Positions 17,243 through 26,000 of a DNA stretch of 37,179 bases are shown here, piece by piece. Position 1 is the first letter of the stretch. Each line of letters opens with the position of its first letter. Made by a program: the position numbers and the translations under genes. The stretch is from an uncultured Cytophagales bacterium. Lineage in GTDB: Bacteria > Bacteroidota > Bacteroidia > Cytophagales > UBA9547. The notes under the pieces were generated by a model. It was not told where the DNA came from and did not search any database. It saw nothing but the letters and a program-made list of their open reading frames with translations. The stretch spans positions 1 through 37,179 of the forward strand of contig CAMFLX010000032.1 of the NCBI GenBank assembly GCA_945957555.1. The letters are read 5' to 3'.

Positions 17243-17322
17243 TAATGTGTGACATTGCGTAAAGCATAAAGACGCACATCACACCTTGACACAACACGTC
17301 AAACGTAACACCTCACACATTA
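17243..17322 (+). promoter_or_regulatory. Candidate structured RNA leader before moaCB
   Basis: The spacer between the hydrolase stop and the moaCB ATG is enclosed by a perfect 10-bp inverted repeat (17243-17252 TAATGTGTGA with 17313-17322). Inside are two further hairpins: TGCGT/ACGCA (17256-17260 with 17272-17276, 11-nt loop) and TTGAC/GTCAA (17286-17290 with 17298-17302, 7-nt loop). Together they can form a three-way junction that ends 4 nt before the start codon. It does not match the known Moco riboswitch as I remember it. Confidence 0.4.
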
Positions 17323-17326
17323 AAAT

Positions 17327-18253
17327 ATGGTTGATATCACACAAAAAACCACCTCGCTCAGATACGCAAAGGCTCAGGCAATTGTAAAAGTATGTAAAGC
17401 AGAAACCATAGCGGCCATTCTCAATAAAACAGTGCCCAAAGGTGATGTATTGGAGTTTGCAAAGGTTGCTGGCTTGTTTGCAGTAAAAAAAACAGCGGAA
17501 CTCATTCCTGATTGCCACCCACTCCCAATAGAATACACGCACATTTCTTATGAGGTAGAGGCGCTCGAGATTAAAATATTTGTGGAGCTCAAGACGATCT
17601 ATAGAACTGGTGTGGAGGTGGAAGCCATGCATGGTGCATCTGTGGTGGCACTTACCATGTACGACATGCTGAAGCCTATAGATAAGGGTATAGAGATTTG
17701 CAATATCAAACTGGTCGAAAAAACGGGCGGCAAATCAGACTTCCAAGCCAGTGACAAAACCTTCCAAGCGGCGCTCTTGATTTACTCAAATGGTGTGGCA
17801 TTGGGCAAGAAAAATGATAAAATCTCTCTCCCTCTCGCAGACATATTACAAAAGCAAAATATACAACTATCCAAGGTTTCCGTTATTGAGGAAAATATCC
17901 AGCTTCTCGAAGAGTTCATCAGTTCCAATCAAATCGACCCATTCCAGCTGATTATTGTGGCTGGTGGCACGGGTATTAGCCCCAAAGATATAGTCCCTAA
18001 AACACTGGAGAAGCATATTGAGGTATCAGCCAACAGCATCATGGAGGCAGCCAGAAGTTATGGATTGGAGAGAGATTTCAAGGCAATGCTGTCTGAAGGC
18101 GTAGCTGGGCTCATCGGCAATAAGTTCATCATCAATATCCCCGGCTCTGAAAAAGGTGCTTTAGACTCCATCACACCTATCATAAAAGGTGTTAGGAAAA
18201 TTTTAGAGAATAATAATTATTCAAAAGACGATAGCGGGAATTTTAAGTGTTGA
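17327..18253 (+). CDS. moaCB: Bifunctional molybdenum cofactor protein MoaC-MoaB fusion
   Basis: 308 residues. Residues 1-135 are MoaC, which forms cyclic pyranopterin monophosphate: VPKGDVLEFAKVAG, LIPDCHPLPIEY, GVEVEAMHGASVVALTMYDMLKP keep the active-site Lys, His, Glu and Asp-Lys positions. Residues 145-305 are a MoaB/MogA-type domain, which adenylylates molybdopterin; AGGTGISPKD and NIPGS are recognisable. In this half the usual SDS motif reads SNG, the DKSG motif reads DKIS and LSRGVAG reads LSEGVAG, so its activity may be altered. No other moa, moe or molybdoenzyme gene lies in the window. The ATG follows a potential three-way junction RNA. Confidence 0.9.
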   Translation: MVDITQKTTSLRYAKAQAIVKVCKAETIAAILNKTVPKGDVLEFAKVAGLFAVKKTAELIPDCHPLPIEYTHISYEVEALEIKIFVELKTIYRTGVEVEAMHGASVVALTMYDMLKPIDKGIEICNIKLVEKTGGKSDFQASDKTFQAALLIYSNGVALGKKNDKISLPLADILQKQNIQLSKVSVIEENIQLLEEFISSNQIDPFQLIIVAGGTGISPKDIVPKTLEKHIEVSANSIMEAARSYGLERDFKAMLSEGVAGLIGNKFIINIPGSEKGALDSITPIIKGVRKILENNNYSKDDSGNFKC

Positions 18254-18313
18254 ACTTCGTTGCGTGTTATGTGAGTGATATTTCATGACATTTAGGGACC
18301 CAAGCATAGCGAT

Positions 18314-19486
18314 TCAGTTTAAGTCTCTTGACCACAGTGCAATCATATTGTTAGTAGTTTTTTGATAGTCGGTAAACTTTGCACTACGGTTTCGTTCTAA
18401 ACAATAGTCTATATCTGTGCTAAAAAGTGATTTTGCAAAATCTCTTCCCGATAAAGTTATAGCAGTTGTTTTTTCAAAGCGGATATTTTGATATGCTTCA
18501 AACGACTCTTTCAAAGTTCCAAAGTGAGCTAATTGATTAGCCAAATGCCAAGCATCTTCTATTGCCTGACAAGCACCTTGACCTGATGTGGGCAAGGATG
18601 CATGGGCAGAATCCCCCAATAAACACACATTATTTCTAAACCAAACTGGGTTTGGGTTGTGGTCAAAGACAGGAATTCGCTTTATGTGTGTTCCTTGTGT
18701 TTGCTCTATAACTGTTTTTATTAAGGGAGACCAATGTTGAAAAATTTGGAGCAATTCAAGTTGATCTGTTGGCTCTGTGTTACTGCTGTTTAAAGGCAAT
18801 GCCTTACAGCCTGCCCAGTATACTTTGTTTGTATGAATGGGCACTATGCCAAATCGTTCCCCACAACCCCAATAATCCAATATATTATTTTCAATAGGTA
18901 ATGGATTCTTACTTTCAAGCATACCAACCCAATTGATATAGTTTTGATAAATGGGTAGATTATCGCTTTGAATATAACTTTTCGAGATAGAATTCATTCT
19001 GCCATCCGCCCCAATTATAATATCTGCTTCTATGGTTGAATTGTCCGCCAGTTGCAAAAATGCTTTATCGTTCCCATTATCCTTCATAAACGAAACAGCA
19101 ATATTATTTTGAAACTTTATGCCCAATTCATTCACCTTCTTTCTTAACATGTTTTGAAATTCTGCCTTCCCAACTGCATAACTCGGAAAACCAATTCTTT
19201 CATCAATTGTTACTATGTCAATACCTCCTAAATAATCACCATCCATCGCCCAACGTTGCATTTGGTTCAGCCTTCCTCCAAATGACTCGACTTCATTCAA
19301 AATACCAAGTTTATGCAACACCCAACTTGCGTTTGCCCAAATCACAAATCCTGCACCTTTCGATTGTATTTCCGATCTTCTTTCATAAATAGTAAGATTA
19401 GAAAAACCTCTTTGCCTTAGTGCAATAGCGGTAGTGAGTCCCCCAATTCCTCCGCCAACGATTATAATTTTGGATCTCCTATCCAT
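18314..19486 (-). CDS. FAD-dependent aromatic-type monooxygenase
   Basis: 390 residues, class A flavoprotein monooxygenase (UbiH/PHBH-like). Present are the dinucleotide motif IIIVGGGIGGLTTAIAL (8-24), the DG motif GADGRMNSI, and the FAD ribityl GD motif CLLGDSAHASLPTSGQGACQAIEDA near residue 300. The enzyme uses NAD(P)H and oxygen to hydroxylate a small, often aromatic, substrate; the substrate is unknown. It starts 3 nt after the SDR stop, so the two form an operon divergent from the HxlR regulator. Distant resemblance to TetX-type enzymes is shared by the whole family and does not show drug resistance. Confidence 0.9.
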   Translation of the reverse strand: MDRRSKIIIVGGGIGGLTTAIALRQRGFSNLTIYERRSEIQSKGAGFVIWANASWVLHKLGILNEVESFGGRLNQMQRWAMDGDYLGGIDIVTIDERIGFPSYAVGKAEFQNMLRKKVNELGIKFQNNIAVSFMKDNGNDKAFLQLADNSTIEADIIIGADGRMNSISKSYIQSDNLPIYQNYINWVGMLESKNPLPIENNILDYWGCGERFGIVPIHTNKVYWAGCKALPLNSSNTEPTDQLELLQIFQHWSPLIKTVIEQTQGTHIKRIPVFDHNPNPVWFRNNVCLLGDSAHASLPTSGQGACQAIEDAWHLANQLAHFGTLKESFEAYQNIRFEKTTAITLSGRDFAKSLFSTDIDYCLERNRSAKFTDYQKTTNNMIALWSRDLN

Positions 19487-19489
19487 TCC

Positions 19490-20299
19490 TTAGAGTTTGA
19501 CAGGATTAATAGCCTTTTGCATCATTTTTTGATTTGACAGAGCCAAAGTAGTGTACGATAAAAACTTTTTAGCTATAAATGCCAGTATCCTATTCCTCTT
19601 ACCTGGAATGATTAAAAGCTTCTTTCCGAAATTCTGAATGGCTTCTTTAGCAACGTCCTCCGCACTCATCGTCATAACTGGAGTTTTCGACCAATCTATC
19701 CCTATGTTTTCAGACATAGGTGTATCCGTTACCCCTGGTGAAAGTACCGATATATCTACATTTTTTGATTTTAATTCCCCATAAAGAGAGGTCGCCAAAC
19801 TGAAAATATACGATTTAGTAGCGGCGTAATTAGAAAAATAGGGACTAGGTATATGCGCCGTTAGGCTTGAGACAAATAGAACACCACCCTTTTTTTGGCG
19901 TTCCATTTGTTTGATAAAATGATGTGTTAATTTTAAGCATGAAACTATATTGAGCTCAATGACTTGCAACTCTTTCTCAAGATTATTTTTTACAAATGCA
20001 CCATTGTTCTCAATTCCAGCCGATAACACAAGTAGTCCAATATCAATCTGTTGAGTTCCAGAAATGACCGCATTTATTCCCGTTTGGCAGGAAAGGTCCG
20101 CAAGCAACACTTTTGTTGAAACCTTGTACTTATTTTGTATTTCTCTAGCCAGCTCTTCGAGCTCCACTTGTCTCCTTCCCACCAATACAAGATTAAGTCC
20201 TTTTTGGGCTATTTCAATAGCAAGTGCTTTGCCTATACCTGAGCTTGCACCTGTTATTAAAGCCCATTCTCCGTACTTGTTTTTAAAATCGCTTACCAT
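19490..20299 (-). CDS. Short-chain dehydrogenase/reductase
   Basis: 269 residues from ATG 20299. A longer TTG-initiated frame up to 20368 overlaps the promoter and is rejected. The Rossmann motif TGASSGIG is at about 17-24, the NAG motif appears as SAGIENNG, and the catalytic Ser-Tyr-Lys are in SSLTAHIPSPYFSNYAATKSY. The Arg-containing VGRRQ after strand two suggests NADPH preference. A hydrophobic C-terminal tail (RNRILAFIAKKFLS) resembles the DltE/YqjQ branch. The substrate is unknown. It is the first gene of the pair with the FAD monooxygenase, presumably controlled by the divergent HxlR protein. Confidence 0.92.
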   Translation of the reverse strand: MVSDFKNKYGEWALITGASSGIGKALAIEIAQKGLNLVLVGRRQVELEELAREIQNKYKVSTKVLLADLSCQTGINAVISGTQQIDIGLLVLSAGIENNGAFVKNNLEKELQVIELNIVSCLKLTHHFIKQMERQKKGGVLFVSSLTAHIPSPYFSNYAATKSYIFSLATSLYGELKSKNVDISVLSPGVTDTPMSENIGIDWSKTPVMTMSAEDVAKEAIQNFGKKLLIIPGKRNRILAFIAKKFLSYTTLALSNQKMMQKAINPVKL

Positions 20300-20331
20300 A
20301 TTAACTATTTTATTGCTATTTTTACTTTCAC

Positions 20332-20372
20332 TTTGCAAGCAAAAATACAAATTACTTTTAAAACGCAAGCAA
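20332..20372. promoter_or_regulatory. Overlapping divergent promoters with GCAAGCAA direct repeats (HxlR operator candidate)
   Basis: For the SDR (minus strand), TTG (20366-20368) and TATTTTTG (20340-20347) are 18 nt apart. For hxlR (plus strand), TTTG (20332-20335) and TACTTTTA (20353-20360) are 17 nt apart. Two exact GCAAGCAA copies (20335-20342 and 20365-20372) are 30 nt apart, about three helical turns, and cover both promoters. Such an arrangement would let one bound HxlR protein repress both directions. Confidence 0.5.
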
Positions 20373-20385
20373 TAAGTACTAGAAT

Positions 20386-20820
20386 ATGGAAATAAATTTT
20401 AGATCCACCTGTCCGATAAGTTCGGCCTTAGATATTGTGGGAGATAAATGGTCGCTATTAATTTTAAGAGATATCATGTTCTCAGGAAAAAAAACGTTTG
20501 GAGAATTTGCTTCCTCTCCAGAGGGTATTGCTACCAATATTTTATCAGACAGGCTTGGTAATCTTGAGAAGTCTGGAATAATAACAAAAGGGAAATTACC
20601 CAATAATAAAAAAGCAAATATCTACTCGCTCACAGAGAAAGGAATAACATTTCTGCCAATACTCGTAGAAGTCATTTTATGGAGTAACAAAAATTTGTAT
20701 GCACATATTTCGGAAAACACCAAGAACTTAGCAATAACTATAATGAAAGATAAGAAATCTTTTATAGAATTGATGACAGACAAATTGAAAAATGAGATCC
20801 CCAATTCTCCAATTAATTAG
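20386..20820 (+). CDS. HxlR-family winged-helix transcriptional regulator
   Basis: 144 residues. The opening CPISSALDIVGDKWSLLILRDIMFSGKKTFGEF is the HxlR signature; Cys9 is the conserved N-terminal cysteine that serves redox or electrophile sensing in YodB/HypR-type members. Recognition helix GIATNILSDRLGNLEKSGII and wing IYSLTEKG follow. It probably binds the 20332-20372 region and controls itself and the divergent SDR-monooxygenase operon, a common arrangement for quinone or aldehyde response. Confidence 0.94.
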   Translation: MEINFRSTCPISSALDIVGDKWSLLILRDIMFSGKKTFGEFASSPEGIATNILSDRLGNLEKSGIITKGKLPNNKKANIYSLTEKGITFLPILVEVILWSNKNLYAHISENTKNLAITIMKDKKSFIELMTDKLKNEIPNSPIN

Positions 20821-20898
20821 CGACCTAAATGAGACCCTTTCGAGTGACACAAAAATTACCTTTGTGGCAAATGCATAACAATTGATCTCTGGCAATCT

Positions 20899-20939
20899 AA
20901 AACACAAAAGGCCTTCCAATTGAAAGACCTTTTTGTTTT
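20899..20939. terminator. Bidirectional terminator between hxlR and the YceI gene
   Basis: An imperfect stem (AAAACACAAAAGGCCTT at 20899-20915 with its partner at 20923-20939) stands between two convergent genes. Both strands have T-rich flanks: TTTTTGTTTTG on plus, TTTTGTGTTTT on minus. Confidence 0.7.
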
Positions 20940-20955
20940 GAGGAAGCTCTATTAC

Positions 20956-21624
20956 TTATTTCACATTAGCTTCAAGGTAAACCTTAAAATCAATTTTATC
21001 TTCAATTAATTTATCACCCAGATCCTTGAAGAAATTACCTGAGTTGTAAGTGATGTTCCACTTGGTTCTATCTATAGAAAAATCTGCTTTGGCAGTAATC
21101 TTCTTCTTTGAAAATGTAACTAGGGCTGGGAATTCAATTGATTTAGCTACACCTTTAATAGTGAGGTCACCTACAATGTTGTAATTAATTTGTCCTTCGG
21201 GCACATCCAGACGCGTCGCTTTGGTAATCTTAAAGTTTGAAGTTGTAAATTTATTAGAGTTGAAAAACTCTTCACTCTTCAAGTGATCTACCAATTGTTT
21301 GTTAAAGCCATCGTCTTTGATGTCATTGTCTTTGATACTTTTCATATCTATGTAGAAGAAGCCACTTTTGATCTGTTTGGTATCCACTTGCATATTGCCT
21401 GACTGAATATTAATGGTACCATTGTGTTTTTTACCGACACCTGTACCTACCCACTCCATCTTACATTTTGAGGCATCTAATAAAAATACTTCTACACCAT
21501 TACTTTCTGAAATTTCAGTGATTTCGTCTGGGGTTTCGTTCTTTTCCTCATCTTTTTCTTTTATTGTGAACGAAAACATCAAAGTGCTACCTACAGCAGC
21601 TACGACTAATAATTTTTTCAACAT
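20956..21624 (-). CDS. YceI-family protein
   Basis: 222 residues. An N-terminal hydrophobic segment (LLVVAAVGSTLMFSF) acts as signal peptide or anchor, then an acidic linker. From about residue 48 the YceI lipocalin-like barrel follows: SKCKMEWVGTGVGKKHNGTI, the MKSIKDNDIK strand, VGDLTIKGVAKSIEFP and a final DRTKWNITYNSG. YceI proteins bind polyisoprenoid lipids in the periplasm; in many Bacteroidota the function is untested. It is divergent from an M16 peptidase gene. Confidence 0.93.
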   Translation of the reverse strand: MLKKLLVVAAVGSTLMFSFTIKEKDEEKNETPDEITEISESNGVEVFLLDASKCKMEWVGTGVGKKHNGTINIQSGNMQVDTKQIKSGFFYIDMKSIKDNDIKDDGFNKQLVDHLKSEEFFNSNKFTTSNFKITKATRLDVPEGQINYNIVGDLTIKGVAKSIEFPALVTFSKKKITAKADFSIDRTKWNITYNSGNFFKDLGDKLIEDKIDFKVYLEANVK

Positions 21625-21647
21625 GCTTTTAAGAGTTTTAATACAAC

Positions 21648-21655
21648 CAAATATA
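21648..21655 (-). promoter_or_regulatory. -7 box (TATATTTG) of the YceI gene
   Basis: On the minus strand TATATTTG matches TAnnTTTG, 23 nt before the ATG at 21624. Confidence 0.45.
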
Positions 21656-21735
21656 CATTTTTTGATTCAAAATTGTAATAAGTAGGTAAAAAATTATACT
21701 TATTATGGATTTCTAAAAGGATTCGAAAAACTTCC

Positions 21736-21743
21736 TACATTTG
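21736..21743 (+). promoter_or_regulatory. -7 box (TACATTTG) abutting the M16 peptidase start
   Basis: TACATTTG matches TAnnTTTG and ends 5 nt before ATG 21749, so the transcript may begin at or next to the start codon. Confidence 0.45.
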
Positions 21744-21748
21744 CATAC

Positions 21749-22981
21749 ATGTTTGAATACGATAGTTTTACATTGCCCAACGGTATCAGGGTTCTACACA
21801 AACAAGTGGCCAACACCAAGATTGCACACTGTGGTATTATGCTCGACGTCGGTAGCAGAGACGAAGAAGCTGGCCAAGAAGGGATTGCACACTTTTGGGA
21901 GCACATGGCATTCAAAGGAACCAAAACTCGTAAGTCGTTTCATATCATCAGTCGCCTCGACAGCGTGGGCGGGGAACTCAACGCCTATACCACCAAGGAA
22001 AAAATCTGCTTCCACGCTTCTGTAACAGACAATCACTTTGACAAGGCGGTGGACCTACTGGTAGACATCACGTTCAATTCCATATTTCCAGAGAAAGAAC
22101 TTGAGAAAGAAAAAGGGGTGATCTTAGAGGAGATGTCCATGTATTACGACTCCCCTGATGATTACCTTCAAGACGACTTTGATGGCCAAATATTTGCTAA
22201 CCACCCACTTGGCGAAAATATAATTGGCAATGAACAAACGGTTCGATCTTTTAAACGGGAGGACTTTATAGCTTTCCTACAAAAAAATATGAATACCGAA
22301 CGAATCGTCTTCTCTTCTGTGTCTTCGATGCCCTTCGCCAAGGTAAAACGCATTACTGAAAAGTATTTTAGTGAGATCGTGGCTGTTAAAAACCCAAAGC
22401 ATAGAAGTCTTTTCAATAGTTACAGGCCAAGCATAATCACTAAACATAGAGATTTCACACAAACTTACTGCGCCATAGGCAATGTGGCCTATTCGCTCAA
22501 CGATCCAAAGCGGATTCCCTTCTTTATGCTGACCAATATATTGGGAGGTCCAGCCATGAACTCTAGATTAAATCTTGAGCTTAGAGAAAAATATGGTTTT
22601 GTATATTCTGTAGAATCTAGCTTTCACCCATTTTCAGACACGGGTTTGTTTGCCATCTATTTTGCCACGGAAAACAAACAAGCTGAAAAATGCCTAAACA
22701 TAGTAAAAAAAGAACTCGCAAAGCTTCGCAACACCAAAATCACCGACAAGCAACTGAAGATGTATAAGGAGCAGCTGAAGGGTCAACTGGCAATTGCTGA
22801 TGAACGCAACAATGGTTTGATGCTTATGATGGCTAGGAGCATTTTGGACATGGGAAAAATAGACAGCCTCGAAGAACTTTTCCAGCAAACGGATGTGGTG
22901 ACTTCTGGTAAATTGCTAGAAATCGCAAATGAAGTATTTGCTGAAGACCAGTTGAGTGTGTTGACCATACAAAAACCTTAG
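21749..22981 (+). CDS. M16 family zinc peptidase
   Basis: 410 residues, the size of bacterial processing-peptidase-like members (PqqL half, mitochondrial MPP beta-like). The inverted zinc motif HFWEH is at 48-52 with Glu51 as base, and the third ligand Glu lies in ILEEMSMYYDSP (127-128). The C-terminal half keeps the R/Y substrate region LREKYGFVYSVESS. Both domains are in one chain, so it likely works as a homodimer. No signal peptide is present; it is probably cytoplasmic and cleaves small peptides. Confidence 0.94.
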   Translation: MFEYDSFTLPNGIRVLHKQVANTKIAHCGIMLDVGSRDEEAGQEGIAHFWEHMAFKGTKTRKSFHIISRLDSVGGELNAYTTKEKICFHASVTDNHFDKAVDLLVDITFNSIFPEKELEKEKGVILEEMSMYYDSPDDYLQDDFDGQIFANHPLGENIIGNEQTVRSFKREDFIAFLQKNMNTERIVFSSVSSMPFAKVKRITEKYFSEIVAVKNPKHRSLFNSYRPSIITKHRDFTQTYCAIGNVAYSLNDPKRIPFFMLTNILGGPAMNSRLNLELREKYGFVYSVESSFHPFSDTGLFAIYFATENKQAEKCLNIVKKELAKLRNTKITDKQLKMYKEQLKGQLAIADERNNGLMLMMARSILDMGKIDSLEELFQQTDVVTSGKLLEIANEVFAEDQLSVLTIQKP

Positions 22982-23074
22982 TTGGTAAGACAGAGGGCAA
23001 ACACAACAATAGCCTGCTGTCACGATCAAATAATCGTACTCATATATACACCATGGAGATTGATAAATAATCTG

Positions 23075-23082
23075 TATTTTTG
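23075..23082 (+). promoter_or_regulatory. -7 box (TATTTTTG) abutting the sensor kinase start
   Basis: TATTTTTG matches TAnnTTTG and ends 4 nt before ATG 23087. Either the mRNA is leaderless or translation starts at the later ATG 23114. Confidence 0.45.
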
Positions 23083-23086
23083 AACA

Positions 23087-26000
23087 ATGGTTTTTGTGAG
23101 GAAACACATATTCATGTTCTTAGGCATCTTGTTTGGATGCGCTGCCTTTATCACCTATTGGGCTAAACAAACCAGTACCTTAAATAACGACCAAGAAATC
23201 CATCAAGAGATCAGCCATAATTTAAAGTTTGAGATCAGCTCTTGCGAAAGGGAACTCAATAAGCTCTCGAATTTCATAGAAAACGAGAAGCAGGTATTTT
23301 TTACAACTGTCGGCACCAACTATAAGCATCCCATCCTCATCTATAAGGGATCAAAATTGGTGGTATGGACTACCAATAAAATCCCGATAGAAACGGAAAA
23401 AATAGCTAAAAGCCTAAAGTATAGCTTTTACAATGAGCGTGAGGAAAAGTACGTATCAGTCGCCATCCAGAAAAAAATAGGCCGTGATATCTATTACATA
23501 GTTGGGCTACTGCCCATAGTTAAGAAATACTCCATTCAAAACGACTTTCTACAGACAGAATATAACCAAAACGTATTTTCATTTAAAAACTTCTCTGGTA
23601 TCTTTTTTGAATACAAATCAGAGCCTGAGTATTCTAATTACTATGCAAAAGACGGTACCTTTCTCTTTAGCTTAAACCTTCCCAATCAAATCGCCAACGA
23701 CCAAGAAGCCTTCGACTGGTTCATTTTGTCATTTCTTACACTCTGCATCAGCTTCTTTGTACTGGAGCTCTCACTATTTATCAACAGATGGACTAGAGAA
23801 CAAAACCCCTATAAGAGTATCTCAATTTGGATACTTTTCGTGGTAGGTATTAGAGCTTTTTTGATGCTCATTGACTACCCTTATGGCATCAAAAACTTAA
23901 AGATCTTTCAAACTAAATACTTCATCCACAACTACCTCTGCCCCTCTCTTGGCGATTTTTTTCTACACTTGGTAGCACTTGCGATCATTATCATTATTTT
24001 ATTTTTTAAACACAGGGAAAAAAGAGAGCACGAGTTTTTCAAAAAACTGAATCCTCGCACCAAATTACTCTTGGCAGTTGGTATAGTTTTCTTTATTCAC
24101 TTAATCTATAGGGGGGTATTTGAAGCCATCTGTTTGGTCAATTCAAATTATGAATATGGTATAGACATCACCAAAAACATAGACATTAACTCGTTCAAAA
24201 TCATCTCTTGGGCCATATATATCATTTTGGCATTTTCCTTCTTGGGCGTATACCAGATTTCTATTCGGTTATTTGACAGAATGAGCTTAACTACCCAAAA
24301 AAGTAGACATATTATTCTGTTTTGTGCAGGGACATTGGCGTATGCTGGCATTACTTTGATCTTAAACAGCCTCAACTGGCCTCTATTAGCAGTAGGTATT
24401 ATTCATTTTGTAATCATTATTAGGTTCAAACTTCTCAATATCATCAATAGATTTGATTATACCATTTATATCTATCTACTAGTCAATGCTACAGTATGCG
24501 CCACAGCTGGAAGTTTGGCTATATTCACTACTGAAAACAACAAAAACCTGCAAAACAAAAACTTATTCAGTACCACAATAATGACGGAAAACGATCTTTA
24601 TGGAGAATTTCTACTTAAAGAAGCTAGTGACAAAATCAAAAGCGATCCTTTGATCGTGAATCGCCTGAGCTCGGGACCGCTTACCTCGGTGGATCTCATA
24701 GAGCAGAAGATCTTAAAAATACATTTGAATAAATATTTCAACAAGTTTGACATCAAGGTAAAAGTCTTCACACTATCTGGTGAAGAATATTTCAACAGTA
24801 TGTCTGAAAACTATTTCTCGATGAGAAGCAGGTACTACAAACAAAACTTCAAAACTGAGTACCCTGACATATTTTTCATTAATACGGCTGGGGCTGATAA
24901 AAAATATCTCAATTTCATTGAAATCAAAGATTCTGATGAGCCCGTGGGTTATATCATACTTGAGTTTACCTTCAAAAAATATGTACCCAACAGTATCTAT
25001 CCAACGCTACTGATCGACAAGCGATTCAACAGAAGTAGCTATTTCCCTGATTATAGTTATGCCATGTACAACAATGATACCCTGAACAGCAGTTCTGGGA
25101 CATATATATATAGCAAACTATTCTTTGAGAAAGTCCAAGAAGCAAAGTACACCAACGTAAATCACTTTTTATACAATGGCTATCTGCATCACCTTACTTT
25201 CCTTAAGCACAAAACGATCATCGTTTCCTCTCCTGATCATAGATTTGAAGAGTTAGCCTCTAACTTTTCTTTTCTATTCATTATACAACTTGTGGCTATT
25301 TTAGCCATCGTTGGCTATTACTTTGCCTATCTCAACTATTCTAAACAAAACATCAACTACTCTACCAAGATACAGATTTACCTCAACATCGCCTTTATTC
25401 TACCCTTGATCGTGGTGACATTTGTGTTCATGCTCATTACCATCAAAAACTATAATGACGACCTTAAAACGAATTTCAACAACATAGCCCTTAAAGTTTC
25501 TGACAGGCTTACCGATTTTACTGAAGAGTATAGGACGGGCCGGATAGACTATCAACGCTTTGGTAACAACTTTGCGGAACTGGCCCAAAACTTCGAAACA
25601 GATATTAACCTATACGACAAACGAGGAAAAATCCTTAACACTTCACAGCCTTTGATTTACGAGAAAAAACTACTTTCTGAATACATAAACCCACTGGCCT
25701 ATTCAGAAATCATAGAGAAAAAGAAAAAATCAATCATCGTAAACGAGCGAATCGGCGAGCTCAACTACTACGATGTATACACCAGTTTGAAATCTCAAAA
25801 AAGTGGACAGATCCAAGGGATTGTAAGTATTCCCTTCTATGAGACCAAAGCCGAAATCCAGAAAAAACTTATTACCGTGATCGTAACCATCTTCAACATT
25901 TTCGTGATTGTATTTATTCTCTTTGTTGTAGTCACCTACTATGCAACCAAGACATTAACCTTCCCTATCGAACAACTGAAACTGAGCATGCAAAGTGTTT

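Noticed and set aside
18314-19486. Tetracycline-inactivating TetX
   Set aside because: Only motifs common to all class A flavin monooxygenases are shared; substrate cannot be assigned.
20300-20368. Longer TTG-initiated SDR
   Set aside because: The extra 23 codons overlap the divergent promoter region; the ATG at 20299 fits SDR length.
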